Positions 1 to 10,114 of a stretch of DNA of 64,000 bases are shown here, in pieces. The translations under genes and the position numbers were made by a program. Within the stretch, counting starts at the first letter, position 1. Each line of letters opens with the position of its first letter. Origin of the DNA: Anaerobiospirillum sp. NML120448. GTDB lineage: Bacteria; Pseudomonadota; Gammaproteobacteria; Enterobacterales; Succinivibrionaceae. The DNA lies in the NCBI RefSeq assembly GCF_023050945.1, contig NZ_JALKIM010000003.1, positions 53,447 to 117,446 on the forward strand. The letters run 5' to 3'. The notes under the pieces were generated by a model, which saw only the letters and a list, made by a program, of their open reading frames with translations, searched no databases and was not told where the DNA came from.

Positions 1-1
1 G

Positions 2-121
2 CCACAGGTAGTTGAGCAGTTAAAGAAGATTGCCCGTGATCGCTTAAATGAGTCTAAGCCACCTCTCATGCCAATCAACCAACCTAAGTATCAGAAGATT
101 GTTGATGCTTTAAACAAATAA
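2..121 (+). CDS. C-terminal 39 residues of an unidentified protein (5' truncated)
   Basis: An open frame runs in from the window edge and ends at TAA 119-121. The visible tail is Lys/Pro-rich and ends in a stretch reading KYQKIVDALNK. A strong terminator follows about 55 bases later, so this is the end of a transcript. I do not recognise the family. The next gene is a sulfatase maturase, and such genes often neighbour sulfatases, so a sulfatase C-terminus is possible, but nothing in the tail itself proves it. Confidence 0.8.
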   Translation, partial: PQVVEQLKKIARDRLNESKPPLMPINQPKYQKIVDALNK

Positions 122-174
122 GTTTTACTAAGCTTATTTAATGGAGGTAGGGTTTAACTCCTACCATACCAAAG

Positions 175-218
175 CCGAGCAGCTGTTGAGCCTGAGCCTA
201 ATGGTTGCTCGGTTTTTT
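175..218 (+). terminator. Intrinsic terminator after the truncated gene
   Basis: The 7-bp stem CCGAGCA / TGCTCGG (175-181 with 206-212) is followed directly by six T (213-218). A second nested inverted repeat, AAGCTAAA / TTTAGCTT at 240-271, lies between it and the next gene. Confidence 0.8.
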
Positions 219-369
219 GTGGTCACAACTAAGTTTTCAAAGCTAAATTTATTATTTAGTAAGTTTAGCTTTAAAGGCTTTAGTATTTGGATAATTATTT
301 CTCGCTCTCTTTTAGATGCTTCCTGAGCGTCTGTTTAGAGTGATATGAAAAAAGGCAAGGATTAGCACC

Positions 370-1629
370 ATGCACTTTACTATTAAACCTGTTTCTTTTA
401 CTTGTAATCTTGATTGCGACTACTGTTTTTATCTGCCAAAAGGACAAGAGCAGGGAATGCTCACTAAGGGCATAATGTCTGATGAGGTGCTTGAGGCCTT
501 TATTGTTCGCTATATTAAAGAGTGTCCTACTGACCATGTATATTTTACCTGGCAAGGTGGTGAGCCTTTAATGGCAGGACGTAAGTTCTTTGAAAAAGCT
601 TTTGCCCTGCAAAGTCAGTATGCCAATGGCAAAGTGATTGAAAATGCTATTCAGACCAATGCCACTTTGATTAATGATGATTGGTGCGAGCTGTTTAAAA
701 AGCATAAGGTATTGCTAGGAGTGTCTATCGATGGTCCTGAGCATTTGCATGATAAGTATCGTAAAAATAAACATCAGCAAGGCTCCCATAAGGATGTGAT
801 AGCTGGCATTGAACTGCTTAAAAAACATCAAATCCCTTTTAATACCTTAACTTGTATTAATGAAAGCAATTATGAGCACCCTCTTGAGGTTTATCATTAT
901 CTAAAAGAGTTAGGCTCAACCTTTATGCAATTTTCCGAGGTAGTAGAAACTACTCCTGAGAATACTGATTTTGACCACATTGCTCCTAACTATGAAGTTA
1001 AACCATTTTCTTTAACTCCTAAAGCCTATGGCACCTTTATGGGCGCTATTTTTAAAGAGTGGATAGCTAAAGATATTGGCAAAATCGTAATTCGCCAATT
1101 TGAGAGCCTCATTTCTCAAGTCTTAGGTATGGGCCATCATTCTTGCGTATGGGAAAATTGTTGTCCTGATAATTTCGTGCTAGAGGCTAATGGCGATATT
1201 TACGAGTGCGATCAGGCTGTATATCCTAAATATAAGTTAGCCAATATCCTGGATATTGAAAAGGCAGCTAACTTAGGAGTCATTCCTTGTTCAGTCAATG
1301 GTCAAAAAGCAGCTAATGAAGAGAATAGCATTAGCAGCATCAAGGCACTAAAGGCCTCTCGTTTAAGCGCTCATAAATTGCAATTATGTGATGACTGTAA
1401 GCAATGTACTTATTTAGTTTTATGTAATGGTGGTTGTATTAAACATCGTATCGACTTACAAAACGGAGTAAGTAAGAGCTATTTCTGCGAAGGCTATAAA
1501 GAGCTATTTAAGATTATGGTGCCATATCTTAATACCATGGTGTATTTGGAGAACAATAAGACACCATATATAGCCATCAAGAGCTTAGTCCCTCAAATCG
1601 AGGCTTCCCTAAAAGAAAATCCTCTCTAA
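370..1629 (+). CDS. Anaerobic sulfatase-maturating enzyme (radical SAM, SPASM)
   Basis: Family role: converts an active-site Cys or Ser of sulfatases to formylglycine in the cytoplasm without oxygen, using S-adenosylmethionine and iron-sulfur clusters. Seen: the radical-SAM triad CNLDCDYC near the N-terminus (C12, C16, C19), the TWQGGEP segment, the IQTNATL segment, and a C-terminal SPASM region with Cys clusters around residues 259-280 (CVWENCC...CD) and 340-373 (CDDCKQC, CNGGC, then FC). The 419-residue length is usual for the family. The ATG at 370 has an AGGA element about 9 bases upstream. No sulfatase gene is complete in the window, so the partner is either the truncated gene upstream or elsewhere. 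A related peptide-modifying radical SAM/SPASM enzyme is the main alternative. Confidence 0.85.
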   Translation: MHFTIKPVSFTCNLDCDYCFYLPKGQEQGMLTKGIMSDEVLEAFIVRYIKECPTDHVYFTWQGGEPLMAGRKFFEKAFALQSQYANGKVIENAIQTNATLINDDWCELFKKHKVLLGVSIDGPEHLHDKYRKNKHQQGSHKDVIAGIELLKKHQIPFNTLTCINESNYEHPLEVYHYLKELGSTFMQFSEVVETTPENTDFDHIAPNYEVKPFSLTPKAYGTFMGAIFKEWIAKDIGKIVIRQFESLISQVLGMGHHSCVWENCCPDNFVLEANGDIYECDQAVYPKYKLANILDIEKAANLGVIPCSVNGQKAANEENSISSIKALKASRLSAHKLQLCDDCKQCTYLVLCNGGCIKHRIDLQNGVSKSYFCEGYKELFKIMVPYLNTMVYLENNKTPYIAIKSLVPQIEASLKENPL

Positions 1630-2367
1630 AAGCAAAACTTTGCTAAGCAATCCCCAAGCACCGCCAAGGACACTGCCTTGGCGATGCTATGTCCATGGCT
1701 AATACTAAAGCCCAAGCCAAGGGCAAGGGCTATACCATGGCTACGGCTATAGTCTAGGGTAAGGCAAGGCTTGTCCAGGCCAGGGCTAGACAGGCCATGG
1801 TCTTGCTTTTCCTTGGGCTGGGCTAAAGGCATGATTGAGCCATGATTGGTAGTCGCTGCTTTAAATGGATAGGGTAGGGCTATTGCTAAAGTATTGTGGC
1901 AGGGTGGCAGGTTGATTGGCTTGTGTGTTGGTATGGCTAAAAAAAAAGCGCCCTGTATAGGGCGCTTGAAAACACACAGATAAAAAAGGTTAAAGCTAGC
2001 GTATGCTGCGGGGCAGCAGGTGCTAGCTGTTGCAGCTAATGAGACTGCTAATGAGGCAGATGATACCGCTGCTGCTGGGGCTAACTAGTGCTAGCTGCGG
2101 TTAGCTGGGGCTAGTTTGCTTGGTAGTATAGTTTCTATACTAAAGATATAAGCGCATATTTCAGCTCAATAGCCAGGTGCTCCAACGCCAAAACTAGCTT
2201 GGATGTCTTGATAATTGGTAGAGATTAAGGCAGGGATAGGCTGGGAAATGAGCACTAGTAGTGATAGAGCTATCTTTTCAAACAATTAAGTGTCTTAGCA
2301 TGGGACAAAAGCAGCTATTAAAGGGCTATAGTTTGAAAGATAAGTGTTGCTTAGGTAGAAATAAAAG
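1630..2367. other. Gap without a supported gene; palindromic-word-rich sequence
   Basis: From about 1650 to 1850 the sequence is built from recurring words (CCATGG, GCCAAGG, GGCAAGG, AGGGCTA), and from about 1990 to 2120 from GCTAGC/GCTAAC/GCTGCTG words. Open frames on both strands here look like chance readings of these words. The only convincing signal is the minus-strand terminator at 1939-1967. Confidence 0.6.
1939..1967 (-). terminator. Orphan minus-strand intrinsic terminator
   Basis: AAGCGCCC / GGGCGCTT (1946-1953 with 1960-1967) has a 6-base loop. Read on the minus strand it is followed by nine T. No minus-strand coding gene lies between it and the gapA terminator at 2368-2388, so it either backs up gapA termination or ends an unannotated RNA. 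Confidence 0.7.
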
Positions 2368-2388
2368 AAAGGGGCATATAGCCCCTTT
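2368..2388 (-). terminator. gapA terminator
   Basis: Perfect 8-bp stem AAAGGGGC / GCCCCTTT with a 5-base loop, about 50 bases beyond the gapA stop. The flanks are A/T-rich on both sides, so it could act in both directions. Confidence 0.75.
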
Positions 2389-2436
2389 CCTTTTTTACTC
2401 TAAAAAGAGTATTTGCATTAATTTAGAAAATCTAAA

Positions 2437-3480
<1,044 letters not shown>

Positions 3481-3495
3481 TTATTAAGTGATTTA

Positions 3496-3523
3496 AATAT
3501 ACTCTACTTATTGAGAAATTCAA
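3496..3523 (-). promoter_or_regulatory. Candidate gapA promoter
   Basis: On the minus strand TTGAAT (3518-3523) and TATATT (3496-3501) are separated by 16 bases, about 50 bases upstream of the gapA ATG. A match by eye only. Confidence 0.5.
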
Positions 3524-4413
3524 GCAAGAACTTGTTAAGTACAATCACTTTTAAACAAATATTTTTAAAAAATGCACTTGGCGCACAAAATTAACATGCT
3601 AAGAAAGTGCATATCTATCAATTTTATTGAGGGTTTAGCTAATTATTTAAAATTTTTTTGCTATCTTTGCAAAATCAATTGTCGGATCACTTTTAGTACA
3701 AAAGATGGTAGTAAAACCATAATATTTAATGAATAAGGGCTACGCTATTGCAAAAAAGCGACAATTTTTTTCACGCCACAACAAATCATTATTAAAAAAG
3801 TGTACAGCGCACATTAACTTGAACTTGCATCCCAATGAAGTTAGGAAGGAGGGTATGTAAGTAAGTAGGTAAGTAGGAAGGTAAGTAGGTTGGTTGGTAG
3901 AGTAATGGGTGAGGGATGATAGTTCGTTAGATAGGTGGCTTGCACTTATATAGATAGTAGTTGAGTATTTTGAGCATTGAATGATGTTAGTTTGCAATTT
4001 TTAAGGCAAGATGAGTTACGTCATGGATTTACTTGGGTATAAGAACGCTAATTTGTTTGATAGCTGCCTAAATTATGAATTTTTCTATGAGGCTTATTCT
4101 AGATAATAGGGTAGAGTATTTATAAAAATAGCTTTAGAATTTGCTTGAAAAACAATTTTTGGCAGCCATGCCTCAAGGCAAAGCCCTAAAAAAGCCTTTA
4201 GGGAATATCCTGAGCTCATATTATTTGTTAAGTAATAGGTAGACAACTTTAGGATGTTTATTCTAGCTCCTTTTTCTGCGGTAAGTGATTGACAGCCTAT
4301 AAGAGATAGGGGCCATGCTTTAAACACTAAAACTTATTAAGAGTTAATAGAACTAAGAAAGGGAAAGGCGCTTCTTCCTCCTCTTCGTCAGGAGGAGGTT
4401 TCTGCGTAGAATT
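3524..4413. other. Gap between divergent gapA and malQ; no supported gene
   Basis: Very AT-rich. It holds a short tetranucleotide tract (3855-3900). Two minus-strand frames (3740-3997 and 4094-4327) lack ribosome-binding sites and recognisable sequence. The first of them is partly a translation of the tetranucleotide tract. Confidence 0.6.
3855..3900. repeat. GTAA/GTAG/GGTT microsatellite-like tract
   Basis: Imperfect tandem copies of 4-base units related to GTAG (GTAA GTAA GTAG GTAA GTAG ... GGTT GGTT GGTAG). Length may vary between strains, but it is in non-coding sequence, so no phase-variation role is evident. Confidence 0.7.
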
Positions 4414-6651
4414 ATGATGATTGATTTAGAAAAATTTGCTGATCATGTAGGCATTGCTCGTGATTATTACGATTGCAATGGTCAATATACTCAGATTACT
4501 AAAGAAGCGCGTTTAGCTACTTTAGGCGCTATGGGTTATGACCTCAAAGATGAAAAAGGCCTACAAAATATTATCTTAAAAGAGGAAATTACTCCTTATA
4601 ACGAAATTTTGGATCCAGTAACTGTGATTCGTGAAGGTGAGCGTCCTTTTATTATGATGCGCACCCTAGAGAAGCTCAGTGAAGCAGCTGTTCTGTCATG
4701 GACATTAACTTTAGAAAGTGGTGAAGTCTATAAAGGCTCTTGCCCATTAAACGAAATTGAAATTGCCGATTATGAGGAAGTTCAAGGTCGAGTTTATGAT
4801 ACTCGTCGTTTTATTATTCCTAATGAATTTCCTCAAGAGGTCGCCTCTTTACCTTTAGGCTATCACACCTTTAAGGTAGCTATTGATGATGGGGTTGTGC
4901 ATTATGACTCCATTGAACAATCCTTAATCATTACTCCACTTAAATGCTATGAGCCCGAGGAGATTAAGCAAGGACGTAAGTTCTGGGGCGTTTCAGTACA
5001 GCTTTACTCTTTACGTTCACGCAATAACTGGGGTGTAGGCGATTTTCATGATCTCAAGCTCTTATTAAAGGCGGTACATGATCGTGGCGGTGAGTTTGTT
5101 GGTTTAAATCCTCTGCACGCTGGATATCCTGCCAACCCTGATCCAGACATGATAAGCCCATATAGCCCATCATCACGTCGCTGGCTCAATATTATCTATA
5201 TTAGTGTTCCTGATGTTCCTGAGTTTAGTACTTGTAGTGTGGCCAAAAACTATGTGGCATCCAGTGCTTTTACTAAAAAGCTTCAGTCATTAAGAGATCG
5301 TGATTATGTTGATTACAAGTCAGTTTTAGATCTAAAGCTTAAAGTTTTAGAAATGATTTTTGACTACAATCGTATGACCGATCGTAGATCTAATCGTGGC
5401 AAGAAGTTCTTAGAGTTCATCAATCAGGGCGGTGAATCCTTGATGAGCATGGCAACTTATGATGCTATGCAGCGTACCTTCTACCAAAAGGGTATTAATG
5501 CTTGGGGATGGATGAAATTCCCTAAAGAGTATCAAGAGTGCCATGGCCCATTTGTTATTAAGTGGCGTGAGCTTAATAAAGAGCTAGTATATTTCTATTG
5601 CTACTTACAGTTCTTAGCTCAAGAGCAGTTACAAGATGCTTACCAAGCTGCCTGTGATGAGGGCATGGTATTGGGCACCTATCGTGATTTAGCTGTAGGT
5701 GTTAGTGAGGGTAGCTGTGATGTTTGGGCCGATAGCGATGATATTTATCGTGGCAGTGCCGAGATTGGAGCTCCACCTGATCCATTAGGCCCATTAGGCC
5801 AGTCATGGGGTCTTGCTACTATAGAGCCTCATGCTTTACGTCGTAGTCGCTATAAGCAATTAATTGAGCTTTACCGAGCCAACATGCAATCATGCGGTGC
5901 TTTACGTATTGATCATGCTGCTGGTTTATATCGTTTCTGGTGGGTGCCTGTTGAACATAAGGCAACTGAAGGCGCTTATGTTAATAACAATATTCATGAT
6001 TGGCTTGGCATCATAGCTCTAGAGTCACAACGTAATAAGTGTATGATTATTGCCGAAGATTTAGGTACTATTCCTTTAGAGTTACGTATTGCCTTAAAGG
6101 AAGTAGGTGCTTTATCTTACAAGCTCTTCTTTGGTGAAAAGGCTCATGATGGTGGCTATATTGCTCCACAAGATTATGAAAAGCAGGCTTTAAGCGCAGT
6201 TACTACTCACGATATGCCAACCTTATTAGGCTGGTGGTCTGACTATGATCTTAAGATGGGTCAAGAGCTCGGTATTTATACTGAGGATGATGTTAAGCGC
6301 ATTGGTGATGAGCGTAAGTACAATAAGCAACGCATTTTAGATAGCTTACATGGCTTAGGCTCAGTAGGTGAGGAAGTGCCTCGTAATGCCAATGATATCC
6401 CACAAATGACTCATGAACTTATTTTAGGCATTGAGCGTCATATGTGCCGTGGTTCATGCGTATTGTTCTCCAGCCAAATCGAGGACTGGATTGGCGTACT
6501 TAAGCCTGTAAACGTGCCTGGCACCTTTAGAGAGTACCCAAATTGGCGACGCAAGCTAACAGTTAACATTGAAGATTTAGACAAGGACAACTTTGTCAAA
6601 GAGTTAACCAAGGCTATGACTCAGGCTCGTGAAGAGGCCTCAGATAAGTAA
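4414..6651 (+). CDS. malQ: 4-alpha-glucanotransferase (amylomaltase)
   Basis: Transfers alpha-1,4-glucan segments between maltodextrins, releasing glucose; cytoplasmic, GH77. Seen: an N-terminal region of about 150 residues before the barrel, the YSPSSRRWLN segment, nucleophile D500 in LRIDHAAGL, acid/base E548 in IAEDLG, and D600 in TTHDMPT. At 745 residues it is slightly longer than Escherichia coli MalQ (about 690). The start is the ATG at 4414 (a second ATG follows at 4417), preceded by GGAGGAGG at 4391-4398, rather far at about 15 bases. No malP, malT or maltoporin gene is adjacent; the neighbours are glgB and glgX on the same strand, linking it to storage glucan turnover. Confidence 0.95.
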   Translation: MMIDLEKFADHVGIARDYYDCNGQYTQITKEARLATLGAMGYDLKDEKGLQNIILKEEITPYNEILDPVTVIREGERPFIMMRTLEKLSEAAVLSWTLTLESGEVYKGSCPLNEIEIADYEEVQGRVYDTRRFIIPNEFPQEVASLPLGYHTFKVAIDDGVVHYDSIEQSLIITPLKCYEPEEIKQGRKFWGVSVQLYSLRSRNNWGVGDFHDLKLLLKAVHDRGGEFVGLNPLHAGYPANPDPDMISPYSPSSRRWLNIIYISVPDVPEFSTCSVAKNYVASSAFTKKLQSLRDRDYVDYKSVLDLKLKVLEMIFDYNRMTDRRSNRGKKFLEFINQGGESLMSMATYDAMQRTFYQKGINAWGWMKFPKEYQECHGPFVIKWRELNKELVYFYCYLQFLAQEQLQDAYQAACDEGMVLGTYRDLAVGVSEGSCDVWADSDDIYRGSAEIGAPPDPLGPLGQSWGLATIEPHALRRSRYKQLIELYRANMQSCGALRIDHAAGLYRFWWVPVEHKATEGAYVNNNIHDWLGIIALESQRNKCMIIAEDLGTIPLELRIALKEVGALSYKLFFGEKAHDGGYIAPQDYEKQALSAVTTHDMPTLLGWWSDYDLKMGQELGIYTEDDVKRIGDERKYNKQRILDSLHGLGSVGEEVPRNANDIPQMTHELILGIERHMCRGSCVLFSSQIEDWIGVLKPVNVPGTFREYPNWRRKLTVNIEDLDKDNFVKELTKAMTQAREEASDK

Positions 6652-6678
6652 TTAATAGCTATAGTTAGTCTAATTACC

Positions 6679-6728
6679 AAAAAGCGCAATCTTGCCCCGA
6701 TTACCAAGGTAAGATGAGCGCTTTTTTT
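6679..6728 (+). terminator. malQ terminator
   Basis: Long two-part stem: AAAAAGCGC pairs with GCGCTTTTT, and inside it ATCTTGCC pairs imperfectly with GGTAAGAT. It ends in a run of seven T. About 28 bases beyond the malQ stop. Confidence 0.85.
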
Positions 6729-7359
6729 ATTTGGGCCCTCCCTTAACTAATAATCACTCCAAGTCCTTATGTCCTTATGTCCTGATGTCATGCTAGCTGT
6801 TAGACCATCAGGGTAGCAGGTTAGGAGGAGGGCGTTGATTATAAAGGAGAGGCTTGGGGTGGTTTGTAAAATAGCGGCGGTAAGGGGCTATAATAGATAT
6901 TAATTTATGTTTAGGATGTAAGTTTTCAATTTTTAATGCTTAGTTTTAGCGCATTAGGGTTTAATCTTGACCAGTTTCGTCTAAATAATTGAGAACTTGG
7001 TCAGGTTACATGCTTTTGCCTCTGCAAATACCTACCTAGCTTGTAATACACTATATTAAGTACGACTAATTAAAGTTAGTTTTTGGTTTATTTTAGTTAA
7101 TCACAGGGCTCATAGTGGTGATGAGCTTTATGGTTACCATTTTCCTTGTCTTAAGCATAAGACAGGGGTAAGAAAATTATCTTACTGCTGATAAGAGTGT
7201 GCCCAGCAGGTGCTAATTTTCTTACTTTTTGCATATTGTAAATCATGGCTAGCTGCGGCAGTCTTAGGAAACTTAGACTTACTTTAGACGCTAACCAGTT
7301 TTATTTGAGCGCTCGCGGCGGTTTATCGCTTGAGATTGCCAAACACAAAGGAGCTAGAA
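6729..7359. other. Long leader region of glgB; no supported gene
   Basis: Contains a consensus -10 TATAAT (6889-6894) with a weak TTGTAA (6864-6869) 19 bases upstream, a hairpin TGACCA...TGGTCA near 6968-7003, a short hairpin GTCTTA/TAAGAC (7149-7162), and the large hairpin at 7168-7230. If transcription starts near 6900, the leader would be about 450 bases. Confidence 0.5.
7168..7230 (+). promoter_or_regulatory. Terminator-like hairpin in the glgB leader (attenuator candidate)
   Basis: A perfect 12-bp inverted repeat GTAAGAAAATTA / TAATTTTCTTAC (7168-7179 with 7214-7225) is followed by five T (7226-7230). Inside the loop CTGCTG and CAGCAG can form a second stem. It sits 130 bases upstream of the glgB start, so readthrough would decide glgB expression. 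The regulatory role is inference; the structure is plain in the sequence. Confidence 0.6.
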
Positions 7360-9567
7360 ATGCTTATTGATGAACTAAATAGTGCACGTTTATCCAAACC
7401 ATTTGAGGCTTTAGGTTTACAGCCTAATCCTAATGGTAAGGGCTTTATTATGCGTGCTTGGCTGCCAGGTGCTAAGACATGCCGTGTAATGACTCTTAAA
7501 GGCAAGAAAGACTTAGGTGAGTTAAGTGTTGTAAATCCTGACGGTCTTTTTGAAAAAGTATTTGAGGATGTAACAGAGCCTTTCCACTATTATTTTGAAG
7601 TAGCTTATAACGACGCTACTATCGAGGTAATTGATCCATATCAATTCCGTGAAGAGGCATTCTATGGTCTCAATACTATGTATGAGACTCCAGAGAACAT
7701 CTATAAGACCTTAGGTGCACAATTAATCGAAGTAGAGGTTGATGGCGTTAAGGTACGTGGTACTAAGTTTGCTGTTTATGCACCATCTGCCACTAGCGTA
7801 GCTGTAATTGGTGACTTTAACTTCTGGGATGGCCGTCGTCATCCTATGGCCCGCTCCTTATTAGGTCACTGGGTATTATTTGTTCCTGGTCTTGAGGCTG
7901 GTCAACGTTATAAGTTTGAAATTAAAGATAACAATGGCAACCGTCTCCCTCACAAGGCTGATCCAGTTGGCTTCTATCACGAGCAATATCCTTCCTTTGC
8001 TTCTATTATTTCTGATCAAACCACCTATAAGTGGAATGATGATGAGTGGCGTAAGTCTCAACAAAATGACAAGCTTACTCAGCCAATGTCCATTTATGAG
8101 GTGCACCTTGCCTCTTGGAAGAGAAAGTTAGATGGCTCTTCATTAAGTTATCGTGAGTTAGCTAAAGAGTTAGTAGATTACTGTAAGGAAATGGGCTATA
8201 CCCACATTGAGCTCTTACCTGTAATGGAATATCCATTCTCTGGCTCTTGGGGTTATCAGCCAACTGGTCTATTTGCTCCAACTTCACGCTTTGGTTCAAT
8301 TGATGACTTTAAGTTCTTCGTTGATACCTGCCACCAAAACAATATTGGTGTGATTTTAGACTGGGTTCCTGCTCACTTCCCAACCGATGCTCATGGTTTA
8401 GCCCGTTTTGATGGTACCCCAGTATATGAGTACGAGGATCCACGCCGTGGTTGGCACCCTGATTGGAACTCTTTAATTTACGACTTTGGTCGTGATACCG
8501 TTCGTAACTTCTTAGTTGCTAGTGCTTTAATTTGGCTTGATTACTACCACGTAGACGGCCTTCGCGTAGACGCAGTAGCCTCTATGCTTTACTGGGATTA
8601 CTCTCGTAAAGAAGGCGAGTGGATTCCAAACGTTAATGGCGGCAACATCAACTACGAAGCTGTATCTTTCTTAAAGTGGTTCAACGAGACTGTTTATCGT
8701 AAGTTCCCTGGCGCTATGACCATTGCAGAGGAGTCAACTGCCTTTACTGGTGTATCCCGTCCTACTTACACTGGTGGCTTAGGCTTCGGCTTTAAGTGGA
8801 ACATGGGCTGGATGCATGATAGCTTAGAGTACATGTCACAAGATCCTTACTTCCGTAAGTATCACCACGGTGAGATGTCTTTCTCTATGATCTATGCCTA
8901 CAATGAGAACTTCATCCTCTCTATTTCTCACGATGAGGTAACTCATGGTAAGCACTCCATGCTTTACAAGTTACCAGGTGATGAGTGGCAACAATGCGCT
9001 AACTTACGTGCCTTCTTAGCTTACCAATATGGTCACCCAGGCAAGATCTTAAACTTCATGGGTACTGAAATTGCTCAGGGTAACGAGTGGAATCACGATG
9101 CTAGCTTAGATTGGTGGTTACTACAGTACGACAAGCACAAGGGTGTTCAGGCTTTAGTTAAGGATCTCAACCACTTCTATAAGCAAAATGAAGTGTTATG
9201 GGCCAATGACTACGATCCTGATGCCTTCCGTTGGCTTGATGTATCAGATGCAGAGCACTCTGTCTTTGCTATGTTACGTACTTTACCTGATACCTCAAAG
9301 GGTGGCAGCGGCGAGAACAAGGATGAGATCATTATGATTTCTAACTTTACTCCTGTGCCATATGTTGCTTACCGCTTAGGCGTACCACGTCCAGGTACTT
9401 ATAAGGTAGTATTCAATACTGATGATAAGAAGTACTGGGGTTCTGGCTATTCTACTGGTCCTGAGAAGCTAATTGCCTCCAATATCTCTTGGCAGGGTCA
9501 ATACCACAGCTTAGTATTAGATTTACCACCACTTGCTACTATCTTTATCAAGCGTGTTGGTGATTAA
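7360..9567 (+). CDS. glgB: 1,4-alpha-glucan (glycogen) branching enzyme
   Basis: Cuts alpha-1,4 chains and rejoins them as alpha-1,6 branches in glycogen. Seen: an N-terminal CBM48-type region, then a GH13 barrel with nucleophile D404 in DGLRVDAVA, acid/base E457 in IAEEST, and D525 in ISHDEVTHGK, then a C-terminal beta domain. At 735 residues it matches the E. coli enzyme (728). I chose the ATG at 7360 because AAAGGAG (7347-7353) lies 6 bases before it; the frame is open ten codons further to a TTG at 7330 that has no ribosome-binding site. glgC and glgA are not in the window. It is followed by its own terminator, so it is likely transcribed separately from glgX. Confidence 0.96.
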   Translation: MLIDELNSARLSKPFEALGLQPNPNGKGFIMRAWLPGAKTCRVMTLKGKKDLGELSVVNPDGLFEKVFEDVTEPFHYYFEVAYNDATIEVIDPYQFREEAFYGLNTMYETPENIYKTLGAQLIEVEVDGVKVRGTKFAVYAPSATSVAVIGDFNFWDGRRHPMARSLLGHWVLFVPGLEAGQRYKFEIKDNNGNRLPHKADPVGFYHEQYPSFASIISDQTTYKWNDDEWRKSQQNDKLTQPMSIYEVHLASWKRKLDGSSLSYRELAKELVDYCKEMGYTHIELLPVMEYPFSGSWGYQPTGLFAPTSRFGSIDDFKFFVDTCHQNNIGVILDWVPAHFPTDAHGLARFDGTPVYEYEDPRRGWHPDWNSLIYDFGRDTVRNFLVASALIWLDYYHVDGLRVDAVASMLYWDYSRKEGEWIPNVNGGNINYEAVSFLKWFNETVYRKFPGAMTIAEESTAFTGVSRPTYTGGLGFGFKWNMGWMHDSLEYMSQDPYFRKYHHGEMSFSMIYAYNENFILSISHDEVTHGKHSMLYKLPGDEWQQCANLRAFLAYQYGHPGKILNFMGTEIAQGNEWNHDASLDWWLLQYDKHKGVQALVKDLNHFYKQNEVLWANDYDPDAFRWLDVSDAEHSVFAMLRTLPDTSKGGSGENKDEIIMISNFTPVPYVAYRLGVPRPGTYKVVFNTDDKKYWGSGYSTGPEKLIASNISWQGQYHSLVLDLPPLATIFIKRVGD

Positions 9568-9644
9568 TTAAACTTGATAGTTAGTTGTTAACAGGTCAGG
9601 CTCTTAGTGTTACTTTTCGTAAGCTAATGAGCCTGGCTGTAATT

Positions 9645-9676
9645 AAAATTCTTTTTACCGTTTAAGAATTTTTTTT
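9645..9676 (+). terminator. glgB terminator
   Basis: AAAATTCTT / AAGAATTTT (9645-9653 with 9664-9672) runs into eight T. Just before it (9599-9634) another hairpin, AGGCTC...GAGCCT with inner TTAC/GTAA pairing, may stabilise the 3' end. Confidence 0.75.
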
Positions 9677-10114
9677 AAGAGGTTTGTTTTCTTCTGCTTT
9701 CTTTTCCTTGTAGCTTTCTTGTAACAAAATTTGGTCATTAGATAATAAGATTTATGTTAATAGTACTCACCATTTGTTAGTGCTATTGCTAGTCTAGGAC
9801 AGGATTTTCAAGTTTAAATTTATTAAAGGAAACGAGGTATAAGAAATCAAACCTTTTTTGTTTAACTTTGATGCTGACTAAAGTGTTGTGCTTTTAGTGA
9901 GCGTCCTAATCCATAGCTAAGAGGCTGATTAATATTAGCAAGCTCTAGCTGTAATAGGATCTGTAATTGCGTTTGCCTGTGCCGTTTTATTTGTTTATCT
10001 CTATCAATAAAGCTCTTTTAAGGTTAGCAAATTTGTAAGCAGCAATTCATATTCTTTCCCATGGTTAGTTGTGGTTAGTATTAAATAAGTCTAAGTGCTT
10101 GGTAAGGAGCGAAT
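9677..10114. other. Gap before glgX; no supported gene
   Basis: AT-rich, with no open frame carrying a credible ribosome-binding site and no recognised RNA. The start of glgX at the right edge is preceded by AAGGAG. Confidence 0.55.

Noticed and set aside
1626..1832. 68-codon minus-strand frame after the sulfatase maturase
   Set aside because: It is a reading of the CCATGG/GCCAAGG word-repeat gap, has no ribosome-binding site and no recognisable protein sequence.
3740..3997. 85-codon minus-strand frame upstream of gapA
   Set aside because: Its middle is the translation of the GTAA/GTAG microsatellite, and there is no ribosome-binding site.
4094..4327. 77-codon minus-strand frame upstream of malQ
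   Set aside because: GTG start without ribosome-binding site; codon use unlike the neighbouring genes; nothing recognisable.
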